Shown here: positions 47,748 to 59,100 of the stretch, one piece after another
Numbering within the stretch: position 1 is the first letter of the stretch
Layout of the letters: every line of letters starts with the position of its first letter
Assembly (NCBI GenBank): GCA_032871835.1
Contig: CM065301.1
Location: forward strand, 77,532,069-77,596,068
Origin: Dipteronia dyeriana
Lineage: Eukaryota > Streptophyta > Magnoliopsida > Sapindales > Sapindaceae
Length of the DNA stretch: 64,000 bases
Reading direction: 5' to 3'
Notes under the pieces: generated by a model
The model's input: only the letters and a program-made list of their open reading frames with translations
What the model was told of the DNA's origin: nothing
Database searches by the model: none
Translations under genes and position numbers: made by a program

Positions 47748-49766
47748 CACGTATGCTTTTAGTTATGGTTGGAAATAAATTATTTTGGTATATATATATA
47801 AGAGGGACACTTTGGTTATTTAAAAATCTTTTTCTGTCTTGTTATAGCCATACCAAACGCATAATAGTATAATTAATAGTTTAAAAAATGATTTATTTTT
47901 ATAAAAAAAATTGAAAAACAAAAAACAAGGATTTTAGCAAAAATGCCTGGTTTTAAGGGCCCATTTGCAAATCTGCCTTAAAACCTATTTCAATTGTAAA
48001 AATGCCTTAAAATGATGATCTTACCCTTAACTTAAATGAAAAGGTAATTACAGTTGCCCTAAAATCCAAATCATCTGGCCACCCTATCCTGATCTGGCCA
48101 CCCTATCACATGTCACCCTTCCAGCCACTGTTGCCGTTCAAGTCACCGTTGCCACCGTCTCCTTCATGCCACCATCATCGATCCTACTCCATCCCGTTCC
48201 AGCCACCGTTTCCATTCCAGCTGTCGTCCTTCAAGCCATCGTCGTCGATCCCACTCCATCCTATTCCAGCCACCGTCACCATTCCAGTCATCTAGTTCCT
48301 GCCAGCCGCCGTCGCCATCAGGATCGTTGAGGCCCCATCGGCAACCTATTCTTTTGCTACAGAAGAAGACACGATTGCCAACACATTCATTTGTCAGTGT
48401 GGTTTCGAATTTAATTCGAGGTAATTTGATTTTCGAATCATATTATGATTTTGAGTTGAAATTGTTATTTGGGTTTTCAATTTTCTAGTTTGATTAGTTT
48501 GATTTAGTGGATTGATTTATTTTTTTTTTTTTTTTAAATACAAATTTTTTGGTTTTCAATTTTTGAATCCTAACAAAATATTCAAAAAACTGTTGAATTA
48601 TATGGGATTGATTTATTTAGATTAAAAATAGGTCGTTTCTGGTTTCTGGCTTTTATTTGGGGGTTTTCCAGTAGTTTGATATTAAATGGGGTTGCTCGAA
48701 AATGAGTCTCCGGTCTTCACCTATACCTGCTGGAATAGTTTCCAATAGTTTTGATGTAGAGTTAGAGAGAAAATTTAAGAACGGAATTTAAACAGTTTAG
48801 CGGGTACTGGAAGGCTTTTCAAAACCATTTACTTATTTTTTTCGTAGGAATGTATAATGCCCCTGCTTATGGTATTGTTCGTTCGTTTTGTGTGCTCATG
48901 CAGATAAGGTCTGCGATGTTGAAGTTACTGGAAAGAACGTCATGTCAACGACATCAGTTGTAACAACTGGACTTGTATTAGAGAGGTATATGTCAATCTA
49001 AAATTATAATTTATGATCCTATTTTGTTTCATCATCGTTTTGTAGTTATTTATCACTACAAGCATGCTTCGATAATCATCATTACCGTATGCAAGTTGGC
49101 ATTAAAGTCCATCATGTTGATGCTATATGATAATAAAATTGCTTTGTGTTGAATAGTTTCTCTTAAGACGGGTGTAGTTCCACTTGCAGTCCATACACAA
49201 CTTTTGATATTAGTGTATATAAATTTCACACAAATTTTGATATTAGTGTATTTATATCTCACACGAAAGCCTCATAACAGTCTTGTCATGCTACTGTTGT
49301 GTTGAGGTATGTATTCTCGTAAAAACATAGTAAATGGTTTGTTTCTGGTTTCTGGCTTCTAGCTTGTTTCTGGTGAAGGCTTGGTGGTTTCTGATTGTAT
49401 TTTTGTAAGCTTGTTTTTGGTTTCTGGCTTTTGGCCTTTAATATACTAACGTTCAAAAATGTATTTTTGATGTCGATTCGAATGGGTGGGTAGGGAAGAG
49501 AGCATACCTGCTGTTGAAGCTTCAAATTTAGGATAAAGATGGGAGGGTATTTAACATTTATGGATCGATAAAGTTTAAAGACAACATAAGTGCACGTGAG
49601 GTTGTCTTTTCTTTGAGTGTTTTGTTTAGCATTTTGAATCAGATATGATGTTTTAGCAACTGTTTTGCATGTTATGTTTTTTTTTTGCATCATATGTTTG
49701 ATGATAATTGTCTTTTATATTAGTTTTGTTTTAATAATTAAAATTGTTTAAATATAATTATGAAGT
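45827..49766. other. AT-rich intergenic stretch with microsatellites
   Basis: Microsatellites: (AT)n(GA)n at about 45849-45883, (AT)n at about 46863-46883, and (AT)n at about 47707-47742. TACTTG is repeated three times near 46350. At 47925-48000 the phrase TTAGCAAAAATGCC...GGGCCCATTTGCAAATCTGCC resembles the outer ends of plant Mutator-like elements and may mark the start of the DUF1985 region. A C-rich block at 48110-48330 (CCACCGTTGCC-type repeats) is low-complexity. At 49330-49440 GTTTCTGGTTTCTGGCTT recurs. No gene is supported. Confidence 0.5.
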
Positions 49767-50355
49767 GTGTTTAGGTCGATACACATGGGTGGAACCAAAT
49801 TACTTGAATCACTCAAGATTAAAGAGTGTGATCGTTTTCCCTCTCGAGTTACTGGGTATTGTAACTGGGAACGTATCCGACTTATTAAATCGTGTCTGAC
49901 ACCAAAACAACTCGAGTTGTTTGGAGTGAAATGTTTCGGCCATTTTTTGAATATGGGTGATATGGTGTTGTCCGAGCAATTTTATCACCATATCTTGTTC
50001 ATGGAGTGTCATGTTAAGATGCCAATGAGAATACATCTTCTTTGTGGTACCATGTTGGCAACGGGGTGATACGGTTCAGCCCAGTGGAGTTTTGTTTGGT
50101 TAGTGGGCTAATATTTGGTGCATACTCTGAATCCACATTAGAACTTTTCAAACGAAAGGACAATAGACGTCGTTGATCCTACTTCCAAGATAGTAAAGTC
50201 CATGTTAAAAGGATTATTAATTGGTTTAGGAATTTGGGTCCCAATAATAAATATAGTGATAATGATATTGTAAAGTTGGCTTTAATACTTATATTGGAGA
50301 TGACTTTGGTTGGAAAAGATGATAATACCATTTTTATTATAAAAAGTTGGACTCA
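49767..50355 (+). pseudogene. DUF1985-domain gene fragment (plus strand)
   Basis: A 100-codon frame carries the DUF1985 opening (CFGHFLNMGDMVLSEQFYHHIL). The homology continues after the stop at 50067, in a shifted frame (WFHVGNGVIRFSPVEFCLVSGLIFGAY), to an IVKLALILILEM segment near 50270-50300. DUF1985 proteins are abundant in plants, often carried by Mutator-like elements and fused to a Ulp1-type protease. No protease part is present. The match stops abruptly near 50355, where minus-strand coding begins. Confidence 0.7.
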
Positions 50356-52631
50356 CAGTTCCCCGTTGATGTTCCTCTTGAAGGCTTTGAAAGCCGCAAG
50401 CTGGTCAGCCTCCACTAGTCCGTAGGGGTCAAAAATGTGTTCCACGGACTCAGACCGTGTCCTCAACCTCTTTGGACGGCATGGAACTGTGTAAGGGCTC
50501 ATCAACTGCCATTCGCGCTTAACTAAACGCTTCGATGTAATGGCCGGGGGAGGGGACTGCTCCGACGCCACAGATGTGCTGGGTGGGGGAGGGGACCGCT
50601 CCGACGCCATAGACGTGCTGGGTGGGGGAAGGGACCGCTGTGGCTGAATCAATGTGCTAGGAGGGGGGATCAATGTGCTGGGAGGTGGGGGGACAGCTGA
50701 GCCTGGGGTGGACCCAGATAGGACAACTGGAAGGTCATATCCGACTGATGTAAGTGAACCAAGTCTACTATCGCTGGTATGCGACCGAGGTTGCCTCTCC
50801 GAACCTACCCCCCCGGTAGGCGGGTCCTGAATACGTCGAGCTGTCATGTCTGTCCCCCCTCCCCACCATATACCTATCAGTCGACCATCTGGGACTAAAG
50901 TCTAGATCAGGAGGTGGGGGGCCATCCCAGTGTGTACTCATGGTCGACCCTTGAAGCCCCCAGATCATATCCAGTAACAATCGGTGTTGCTTCTAACGAT
51001 CCTCACCACTCTTCCGGATCATATCCAACAACTCCAAGTGTTGATGCTGTCGATCCTCCTTACTCTTCTGAAGGGCTTCACGCACATCGTTCAACATATC
51101 TGCCCACGGAGCCTGAAATCATGTCTACATTGTTAGTAAAAAACTATCATCACGTGTTAATAAAAAACACTAAACTTTGTTTTCAACTTACCTCTCCATC
51201 ACGTCCAACGCCTCCACGAGAATCCCCTGCAGATGTACCATGTCCGGGGGTGGAAAACCGAATCCGCCTATGCCTATGCCTATGCCTTTCTCGTTGTGGG
51301 TCTGTCTCATATCCCTCACCGTCACTGGGCCTTAAACCTCCAGCAGCGGGCTCAGATCCCTCACTGTCATTGGTCCTGGCTGTTAAACCCCCACCACCCT
51401 TTGTACCACTGATCCCGCCTAAGGTAGTCTGATCCATGTCATCTTCTACATACAGGCTCCCCCCATCGTCTAGCCAGGCATAGTACGGTGCCTGTCTCTC
51501 AGCTGGTGGCGGCACCAGTTCCTTCCTCGTAAACATTTGAAATATTAGTTAGAACAATATAATTGTACAATGCCAACTAATAAAAACATTAACAAAATAA
51601 ATACATACCCTGACTTTGAAAATCTTTGCCAACTTCTTCCCTCTCGGTTGTTTGGTCAACTCCCACTTCAAAATACGGGGAGTCAGATCAGTAACCCTCC
51701 GGACACCTACCTCTTTGGCCAAATCAGGGATCACATCCAAAGCAAATATCTGCATCAAAGATAAGTACGATAAGTACGATAAGTACGATAAGTACGATAA
51801 GTATCCATAATATTTTAGACACCAACAATAAAGTACAATTTGTAGTTCGAACTTCTTACCAATAGGACATGAGATAGACCGTATATGTTGTAGGTCTCCA
51901 CCTTGTGTACGTCAGCGCCCTTTTCCTACTGGTGTCGCTCGAATCCGTCTCATCACCCGTCAAGTGCATGCTTGAATGAGTAAATATATGCTTGTACACG
52001 TGGGCACCCCACGGGAACGCGTCGAACGCGTCGAGATCCTCAACCAGCCAAAACTGCCAAACTGCCAAATTGGAATCTTGAATCTCTCATCCACCCTTAT
52101 CAGTATCTAGTTCAGCATATATAAGAGGCAGAGCTTGACAGCATTGTACGCCTTTCCGAACTCTGCACATGTGACAACACCCCTAATCTCCTCTAACGAC
52201 ACCTCTTCGGCTCTAGGAAAGTACCGCTCATGTATGACATTCTCCACTGCTGCATACTTGGTCGTGTCTGGTATAACTCTAAACCGTAGTCCGGTGATCA
52301 TAAAAAATTCCACCTTCGAAAACCTCACCGACTGGTTCCCTAACATGAACTGCATCTCATCTGTTGGGCCCTTATGATGTAGCTGCCTCAAAAGCAACCG
52401 ATGGATAATACCATCCGAAAATTTCATCTCCTGATGCATCGTCAGGAAATGCCCGAAACATGACGCCATGAACCGACGCCGATCTTCATCTGTAAATTCT
52501 ACAGGGACACGGTTCAGTGCGTCGTCTATATGGCCAAGGGCATCAAGATGGTTGTATCGAGTCAATTTTCCCTCGTACCAGTCTCCTTCTGCAGTTTTAA
52601 GCGAATCCTTCAACTTATTTCTCATCTGCAA
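50356..52631 (-). pseudogene. DUF1985-domain gene, minus strand, degenerate and truncated
   Basis: The first block (52107-52631) follows a splice-acceptor-like TTGCAG. It encodes a good DUF1985 start (CFGHFLTMHQEMKFSDGIIHRLLLRQL ... VRFSKVEFFMITGLRF). After LLYMLN it meets TAG. Homology goes on in shifted frames with extra stops (FWLVEDLDAFDAFPWGAHVYKH; KVETYNIYGLSHVLL). Later exon-like blocks are 51600-51753 (DLAKEVGVRRVTDLTPRILKWEL), 51183-51536 and 50353-50980, the last proline/serine-rich with repeated PPPPSTSVASE-like units. No Ulp1 protease domain follows, because the sequence ends at the junction near 50355. It is probably transposon-borne. Confidence 0.75.
51760..51804. repeat. 9-bp minisatellite (GATAAGTAC x5)
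   Basis: Four perfect GATAAGTAC units and a fifth ending TAT lie within a predicted intron of the minus-strand DUF1985 gene. They directly abut the acceptor side of the 51600-51753 block. Confidence 0.9.
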
Positions 52632-52682
52632 TGTAACAGAAATACAACATCATTAAACAGACCAAATTTCGTAACCAAAATT

Positions 52683-53530
52683 AAAAGTCTCGATCCAATG
52701 TCAAAACAGCTCGGTCCTAAAACAAAAAGACTCGGTCAAAAGGAGAAAAAAGCTCGACCATTTTAAAAAAAAGCTCGATCCTATGACAAAAATGCTCGAA
52801 CCCATAACATAAAAGCTCGATCCAAGAGAAAAAAAACTCGATTTAAGGACAAAAAAGCTCGACCCTTTAAAAAAACTGATCCTATGAAAAAATACTCGAT
52901 CTCATAACAAAATAGCTCTATCATATGTAATAACAACTCGATCCTATATATAAAAAAAAATCGATCTCATGGTGAAAAAGCTCGATCCAATGTAAAAATA
53001 GCTCGATCCCTTTCAAAAACGCTCGAACCCTTATATATAAAAAAAAATCGACCCACCAAAACCTAATTATTTCACGAAAATTTAGAAAAAAACTTGATCC
53101 TATGAACAAATAAGCTCAATCCTATGTAAGAAAAGCTATATTTATTTAAACAAACCTCGATATCATGATGAAAAGGCTCGATCCAATGAAAAAAAAGCTC
53201 GAACCTATTGAAAAAAGCTCAAATCCTTTTAAAAAAAGCTCGATCCCTTTCAAAAAAGCTCGATCATTTTCAAAAAAAGCTCGATCCCTTTTAAAAACAC
53301 TCGATCCATTTAAAAAAATACTCGAACCTATTGAAAAAAACTCGAATACTTTTTACAAAAGCTCGATTCCTTTTCAAAAAAGCTCGATTCCTTTCAAAAA
53401 AGCTCGATCCCTTTCAAAAATGCTCGATCCAATTCAAAAAAAGCTCGACTTACCAAAACCTAATTTTCACGGAAATAAAAACTCGACTCAACAAATAAGC
53501 TCGATTCTCTTGTAAAAAGTCTCGATAACC
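52683..53530. repeat. Array of about 36 degenerate 20-21-bp A-tract repeats
   Basis: The unit is approximately AAAAAAGCTCGATCCNNTTNA. GCTCGA (or CTCGA) recurs every 20-21 bp, each copy preceded by 4-8 adenines. Most copies differ slightly, especially in the second half. Two longer look-alike blocks (CCAAAACCTAATT...TTTCACG near 53055 and 53450) point to a higher-order duplication of about 400 bp. The array lies directly upstream of the minus-strand DUF1985 gene. A plus-strand frame through it merely follows the 7-codon period. Confidence 0.88.
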
Positions 53531-54819
53531 CAGATTTCATCTTCCTCAACTGATATTCAACCAAATTACAAACCCTAACCTAAACCACAACCATTCTCAC
53601 ATCTCTATTTTAACCGGTTTCTACAATTCCTATCAACAAAACTCCATTCTAACATGTAATGCAAGTTAACAACAATAAAACAATGGAAAAAAAAATATCC
53701 TACCTTTCTCAATCGCAGCTCTTCCGGTCACTTCACCGTCGATTAGTTTCCCGTCGGTTTGACTGTGGCTTCTCTCCTGACTTTGAAAACGACAAATTCC
53801 TCATTGTTTTAATATTTCGGTGTATTTACGTCTGAACACGTTAAATTGTGTCTTTTAAACATATATAAGTAAAGTGGTGATATTTGTACAACACCCCCCT
53901 CAAATAGTGCCAAAAAATTTTTGATCCCTTTTAATTATTACATTAATTCGTGTTCTTTTTTATATAGATGAGAAAGAATTGAACCCGTAATCTCAAGATG
54001 TATGTGTGAAGAATTTATTTTATATGTTTTTAGTTTAAACAGAAAAAAGAAAAAATATCACACAGTATTTATTATGAACATAAATAATCAAATTATACAC
54101 TACGTTTCAAATTGTTTTCTAAATGATATAAGAATTTATAAATTATAAAATTATAAATTATATAAAGGAGAATTCGATGTTCACACTTTATGAACCACAT
54201 TATATAAGAAGGAATTTAAAAAAAAAAAATTATGCGTCCAGTATTACTCTAAATAATACAATGGGTTGTCACTTGTCTACCAAAAAATTGATTTCCACGT
54301 CAATATGTTAGTAAAAAATTTGAATATATGGGTGTCACTTGTCACTTGTCACTTGTCACTTGTCACTTGTCACTTGTCCCAATTGTTTTTCATGATTTGG
54401 TAAATTAAATAGTTGAGCAGTGAGCACTTCCTCAAGTATGGACACCCATATAAGAACATTCCATTTAAAAATAGATATATTATACAAATCAAAACTTTTA
54501 TATTAGGTGCACATACACCACCACGGCACCACCCCATGTATTCAACAACGTTCTAAATTCAATATATATATATGGTTGCACAGCCAAATAAATTATGATT
54601 TGCCTGAAAAATACAGGCATACAGCCAAATAAACTCTTCATAAGTTTTCATTGTTAGCGAATCTACGATAATAATGTCTTTTGAAAGCTATTAAAACTCT
54701 TACAAATATACATAAATTCATTGAAGAGTGAAGATGATATACAGTAAAACTGATAAATAAATTTGTTCTTCAGTTTAATAATTTATATTTTCTATAAAGA
54801 ATATATTATGATGATTTTT
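53531..54819. other. Intergenic stretch with a heptamer minisatellite
   Basis: At 54334-54375 GTCACTT is repeated six times perfectly, with a partial seventh and an isolated related copy near 54268. Around 53890-53935, in reverse, the phrase resembles a Mutator-like element end (GGGGGGTGTTGTACAAATAT). This could be the outer edge of the DUF1985 region. Nothing else is recognised. Confidence 0.6.
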
Positions 54820-55565
54820 TATTTCTAATGTATTGATTGCATTTCACTTTTTTAAATGTTTGCATTGTATTATCTATAAATAACTTAGATACAATTTTTG
54901 TTTTTTAATTTTATAATTAAAAGAATTAAGATTTCTTTCTCTATATAAAGTTACAAAAAATCAGATTGTGAAAGCTTTTATAATTTTTGTCCAATTCTAT
55001 TTGAGTAATTCTACTATCGACTATTGTGTTAATTTTTTTTATAAATTTATTAATACTTCTTTTAAAATAATTTTTAATATAAATTATTTAACAATATTTT
55101 AAGTATTTATGATTATTTTTCAAAAAAATAATTTATAAAATATTCTTAGATTTTGAGGTGAAATTCACAATATTTCAAAATTACGGAGAACTCTATAAAT
55201 ATTTATGGTGTTTTTTTTTTCAAATGTAGCGATTACATCTCACTTTTTCAAACATATGCATTATATTCTCTGTGAATAATTGATACACTTTTTATTTTTT
55301 ATTTTAATTTTTAATAAAAATTATAGTTTTACACAGACAAATTAGGTTGCTTTCACAGTTTACGCAATTCTACTTAAGTAATTATACTCTTGACTATTGT
55401 GTTAATTTTTTTTATAAATTTATTAATACTTCTTTTAAAATAATTTTCAATATAAATTATTTAAGATTAACTTTTTAAAGAAAATAATTTACAAAATATC
55501 CCTAGATTTTGAGATAAAATTCACAATATTTCAAAAATATCGAGAGATTTTTATAGATATTTCGA
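54820..55565. repeat. About 370-bp direct tandem duplication
   Basis: Copy 1 (about 54820-55205) and copy 2 (about 55206-55565) share long blocks. One block starts CTATTGTGTTAATTTTTTTT at 55021 and recurs at 55394. A TAGATTTTGAG...AAATTCACAATATTTCAAAA block starts at 55147 and 55503. Offsets vary from 356 to 396 bp because of small indels. The sequence is AT-rich and non-coding. Confidence 0.85.
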
Positions 55566-55691
55566 TATCGATAGAATTTTACTAGACATCGGATATTAGT
55601 CCCTCAAAAACATGGATATATAGATAGATATATCAATTTTAAGTTCCTTGATACTACAAACATTTCACGATACATTCCCCTAGCAGTCCTT

Positions 55692-55722
55692 GGGACTTGG
55701 GACTTGGGACTTGGGACTTGGG
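55692..55722 (+). repeat. GGGACTT heptamer repeat, G-quadruplex candidate
   Basis: Five GGG tracts (55692, 55699, 55706, 55713, 55720) are separated by identical ACTT loops. This fits the standard G3+N1-7 quadruplex rule. It lies about 460 bp beyond the APC2 stop codon, in the downstream region. Confidence 0.8.
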
Positions 55723-56185
55723 AAGGATCAAATTGAAAAAAAGGACTATGAAGGGAAAATTATCACCAACCATTAAAAACAGCCAACACTTGAGAGATCT
55801 ATACATTCATACTCTGAAACCTTGAATATATTACTGCCAACTAATTTCCCCAGAAATGCTACATATTCTCATAACTGGAACAAGGAGATTGTTAAAAAGG
55901 CCGTCACAACACCACCCTCTCCAGTTCTAGGAAAGCTACCCACCTACCTATGATGCGCCAAAACTGTTACTCCAATTGTATATCGTAGCAACTCTTCCAC
56001 ACACTTCAGAGCCAATCAAATGATTTCCGATAAGTATCAATGACATGACACCTCTTGCAATCGAAGAGGAAAAGAAGGAAAAAAAAATATCAGAATCACA
56101 TCCAAAATTCGGAGAGAGAATCTTACCACCGAATATTTGCTCACGGTTTCAGACTAACTCACTATAACAAAGTTCTCTTTGCCCA

Positions 56186-59100
56186 TTACTTTTTCAGAAA
56201 GTACATCCCATCTCGAAGTTCCAATTTCTCTTCAGAAACTAACCCAGATAAAAAGCTTTGCAGTTGTTGGAGTGATTTATCATATGTCGGATCAGCTACA
56301 CAAAACATCTGCAACAATGCTCTATATTTAGTAATTTATCAACGGGATCATGTTAGTTTTATTCAAATAAGAATCTTATGAGGTATGTTTAAAATGTTCT
56401 CACCTTGAGAGTATTATGAATTCGATCTAGTGCCATGCTACCAAAATTTGTGAGCATTCCCATGATGAATTTCTATAACAAAACCAAATGTCAGTTGCAA
56501 AGCTTGACATGAAACAAAATGAAAGTTTTCGACCTTTATTCCTTAACCACAATTTTATCAAGCAGAAGCAATTTTGACATAGTTTTAGAACATGCCCAGA
56601 TAAAACAGTTTTCTCAGCTATAATTTGAGTTCTACTCAGCTGGAAACTGCAGCTGGTGAGAGCCATTGGAAAGTAGGGCAGTAAAACTTGGGAGGGTGAA
56701 TTATATATTTTCTTTTCCAAAAAAAGTTAAAATAATAATTAAATAAATAATAGAATTGGGGAAACAAATTGCCAACATAGCTTTGTCTCTGGGTAATAAC
56801 CAACCAAATCCACATTCAAGCCTTGAACAGAGACAGGAGGCCGGTCAAAGATCCTCTAAATTTTTAAAAAAAATTAAAAAATTAGCAACATAATGTTTTG
56901 ATCATAAGGAATACCATAACCGTTCATTAGTATCGTCGTAAAACGTAAACAAAAAATATTTACATCACCCCTACTGACCTCATATATAGTCATTTCAATA
57001 CGTATCTGATCCTCAATTGATGCAACAGATCTCTCTCCCTCCTCGTCACCTACCAGCAGCTCTTCGCAACTCCCACTGTTAACACCAGTCTTACTACTGT
57101 CAACCATGCCTTCCACTAGGGTATATACATGATCATTAGATTCCGTCCCAACTGATTCTGCAAGGATTCCCTGGCAAAAGACAAAAGTAATTAGTTAAAT
57201 ACTAGTTCTATGGATTCAATTGTTAGGAAAGAAACTGATAGTTGAATTTATTAACATGGATCTTTAAGTGATTCATAAATTGCACATGCTAATGACCAAA
57301 AAATTCTGTAATCAATAAAACTGATAATGTATGCTAAACAAACCTACTTCTAGAGTAGTAAACATGTTTGCTTAGTAAAATCAAACTAATTCATTTTGAT
57401 AGTGTTTCAAATTGTTAAGTTCCAGATATGAAACTAAAAAGTAAAACTAACAGTGTTTTGCAGACCTATATACATATTATCACACAAGTTTAGCTCAGTT
57501 GATAAAAGTATTTATTCAAATTTCTTGTATTGTTCAACCCAACTGTGACATTTCTTTCAAAAAAATAAAAAAACTCCACTATGACATAGAAGTTTCAATC
57601 AAGATAAACCTGAAATCTCACAAACAAGAAGAAAGAGGAAAAGGAAAAGGAAAAAGAAAAAAGAGGACAATGTCAATGGAGAGTAAAGTTAGTTATGACA
57701 CATAACAGGAGCTTCTTAATCAAACCTTGCTTATCCAAAAGTTTATCCTTCGATTCAGTAAATCCACTGGCACTCCAATAGCAGCAGCAAGATTCTTAGA
57801 GGTCCAACTGAAAGTAGAAAATAAAACGTATCACACTGTCATCAAGTATCACAGAATATATCCAGAAAATTCCTGAAGTTACCTTGTTTGATCCTGAAAT
57901 TGCACAATAATAGCTGCATGTACAGGAGACACTGTGAACTGAACCGCTCTATCATCAAATTGCAACTCCAACTAAACCAGGACGTCCATGATTAAAAGCG
58001 GTACATAAAATTTGAGTGATGAAAGAATGGAGAAAAAGTGGAGAAAATTAGTTCTAAGTACAAACAGCAGAAACCGAAAAAAACGAAAAAGGAAAGAAAA
58101 AGAAAAAGCAATTCATATTAAGACAAGGCATCACTTGGCTCTGTATTATTAGAAGCACCCAACCTTCACTGTACCGAGATTTTTCTTCCAAAGTAGCTTA
58201 CGAGGGGTCTTGATCTCCTTAAATCGTGTGGCATAATCGGCGAGCAGCTTATCAATAGACCCAGGTACAATAAGGGCATCATCCTGAAATTCTCCTCATA
58301 GTCAGCAAAAATGCAACAAAATGTAGTAAAGAATTTAAAAAGGATAATAACACAAAAATATTGTAATTGCCTCGACTCAAAAAGTTTAAGCTTGTAAGGA
58401 CCCTAAACAATAGTATTTAAACACTCTAATAAAAGATCTCAATCCGAAATATGCAGTAAAGCATGGATCGCAATGCAGATGTGATCACATGCTGAATTCA
58501 TACGAGCCAAAATGGAGTAGAAATGTAGAATAATGAGCCCCGAAGCAAGTTAAGGTGAAAAAAGAAGATTGCCACTCGAGCTGTCAATTAACTGTGACCA
58601 CTTAATTTAATGTTCTTGCAATAAATCACATGGAATGCGTTCTTGAGGAGCGTTGGGATTCAAGAAGAAGTGAATGCCATCAAATACACGTACACTTATA
58701 TTTCTTCCTACTACTTCTATCCCCTCTGCTAATTGTCAGAAAATTTTCATAGTTTCATTTTGTCTTATCAGTAAAATTTGATTCATAACACGACACGAAA
58801 GGGTAATATCAATACCTGCATTGGAGGCCAGAAATTTGATGATATGATTGTTGCATCAAGAATATCCAGAGATACCCCATTCTCCCCCAGCTCAGCACCT
58901 TAGAATATGAAAATTACAACAACAAAAAATGTTAGAAATGAACACAAGAGTAGACCCAAAAGCCCATAATAGAGTCAGAAAATTTTAAAATCCTAAACAT
59001 ACCAGTTTGAGATTGCTTCTTAGCAGTTGCTTTAATATTTGTATTCGTTCTCTTAGAATCAATCAAATCATTAAGCATAATCTCACACCTCTGCATGCTG

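Noticed and set aside
48110..48295. Proline- and serine-rich open frame
   Set aside because: It is a low-complexity C-rich repeat with no family motif and no splice partners.
53165..53515. Plus-strand open frame of 116 codons rich in K, S and P with 7-residue repeats
   Set aside because: It follows the 21-bp period of the A-tract array and codes nothing recognisable. The frame is open only because the unit length is divisible by three.
57481..57560. Functional tRNA gene
   Set aside because: A- and B-box-like motifs exist, but no cloverleaf with paired acceptor stem can be drawn.
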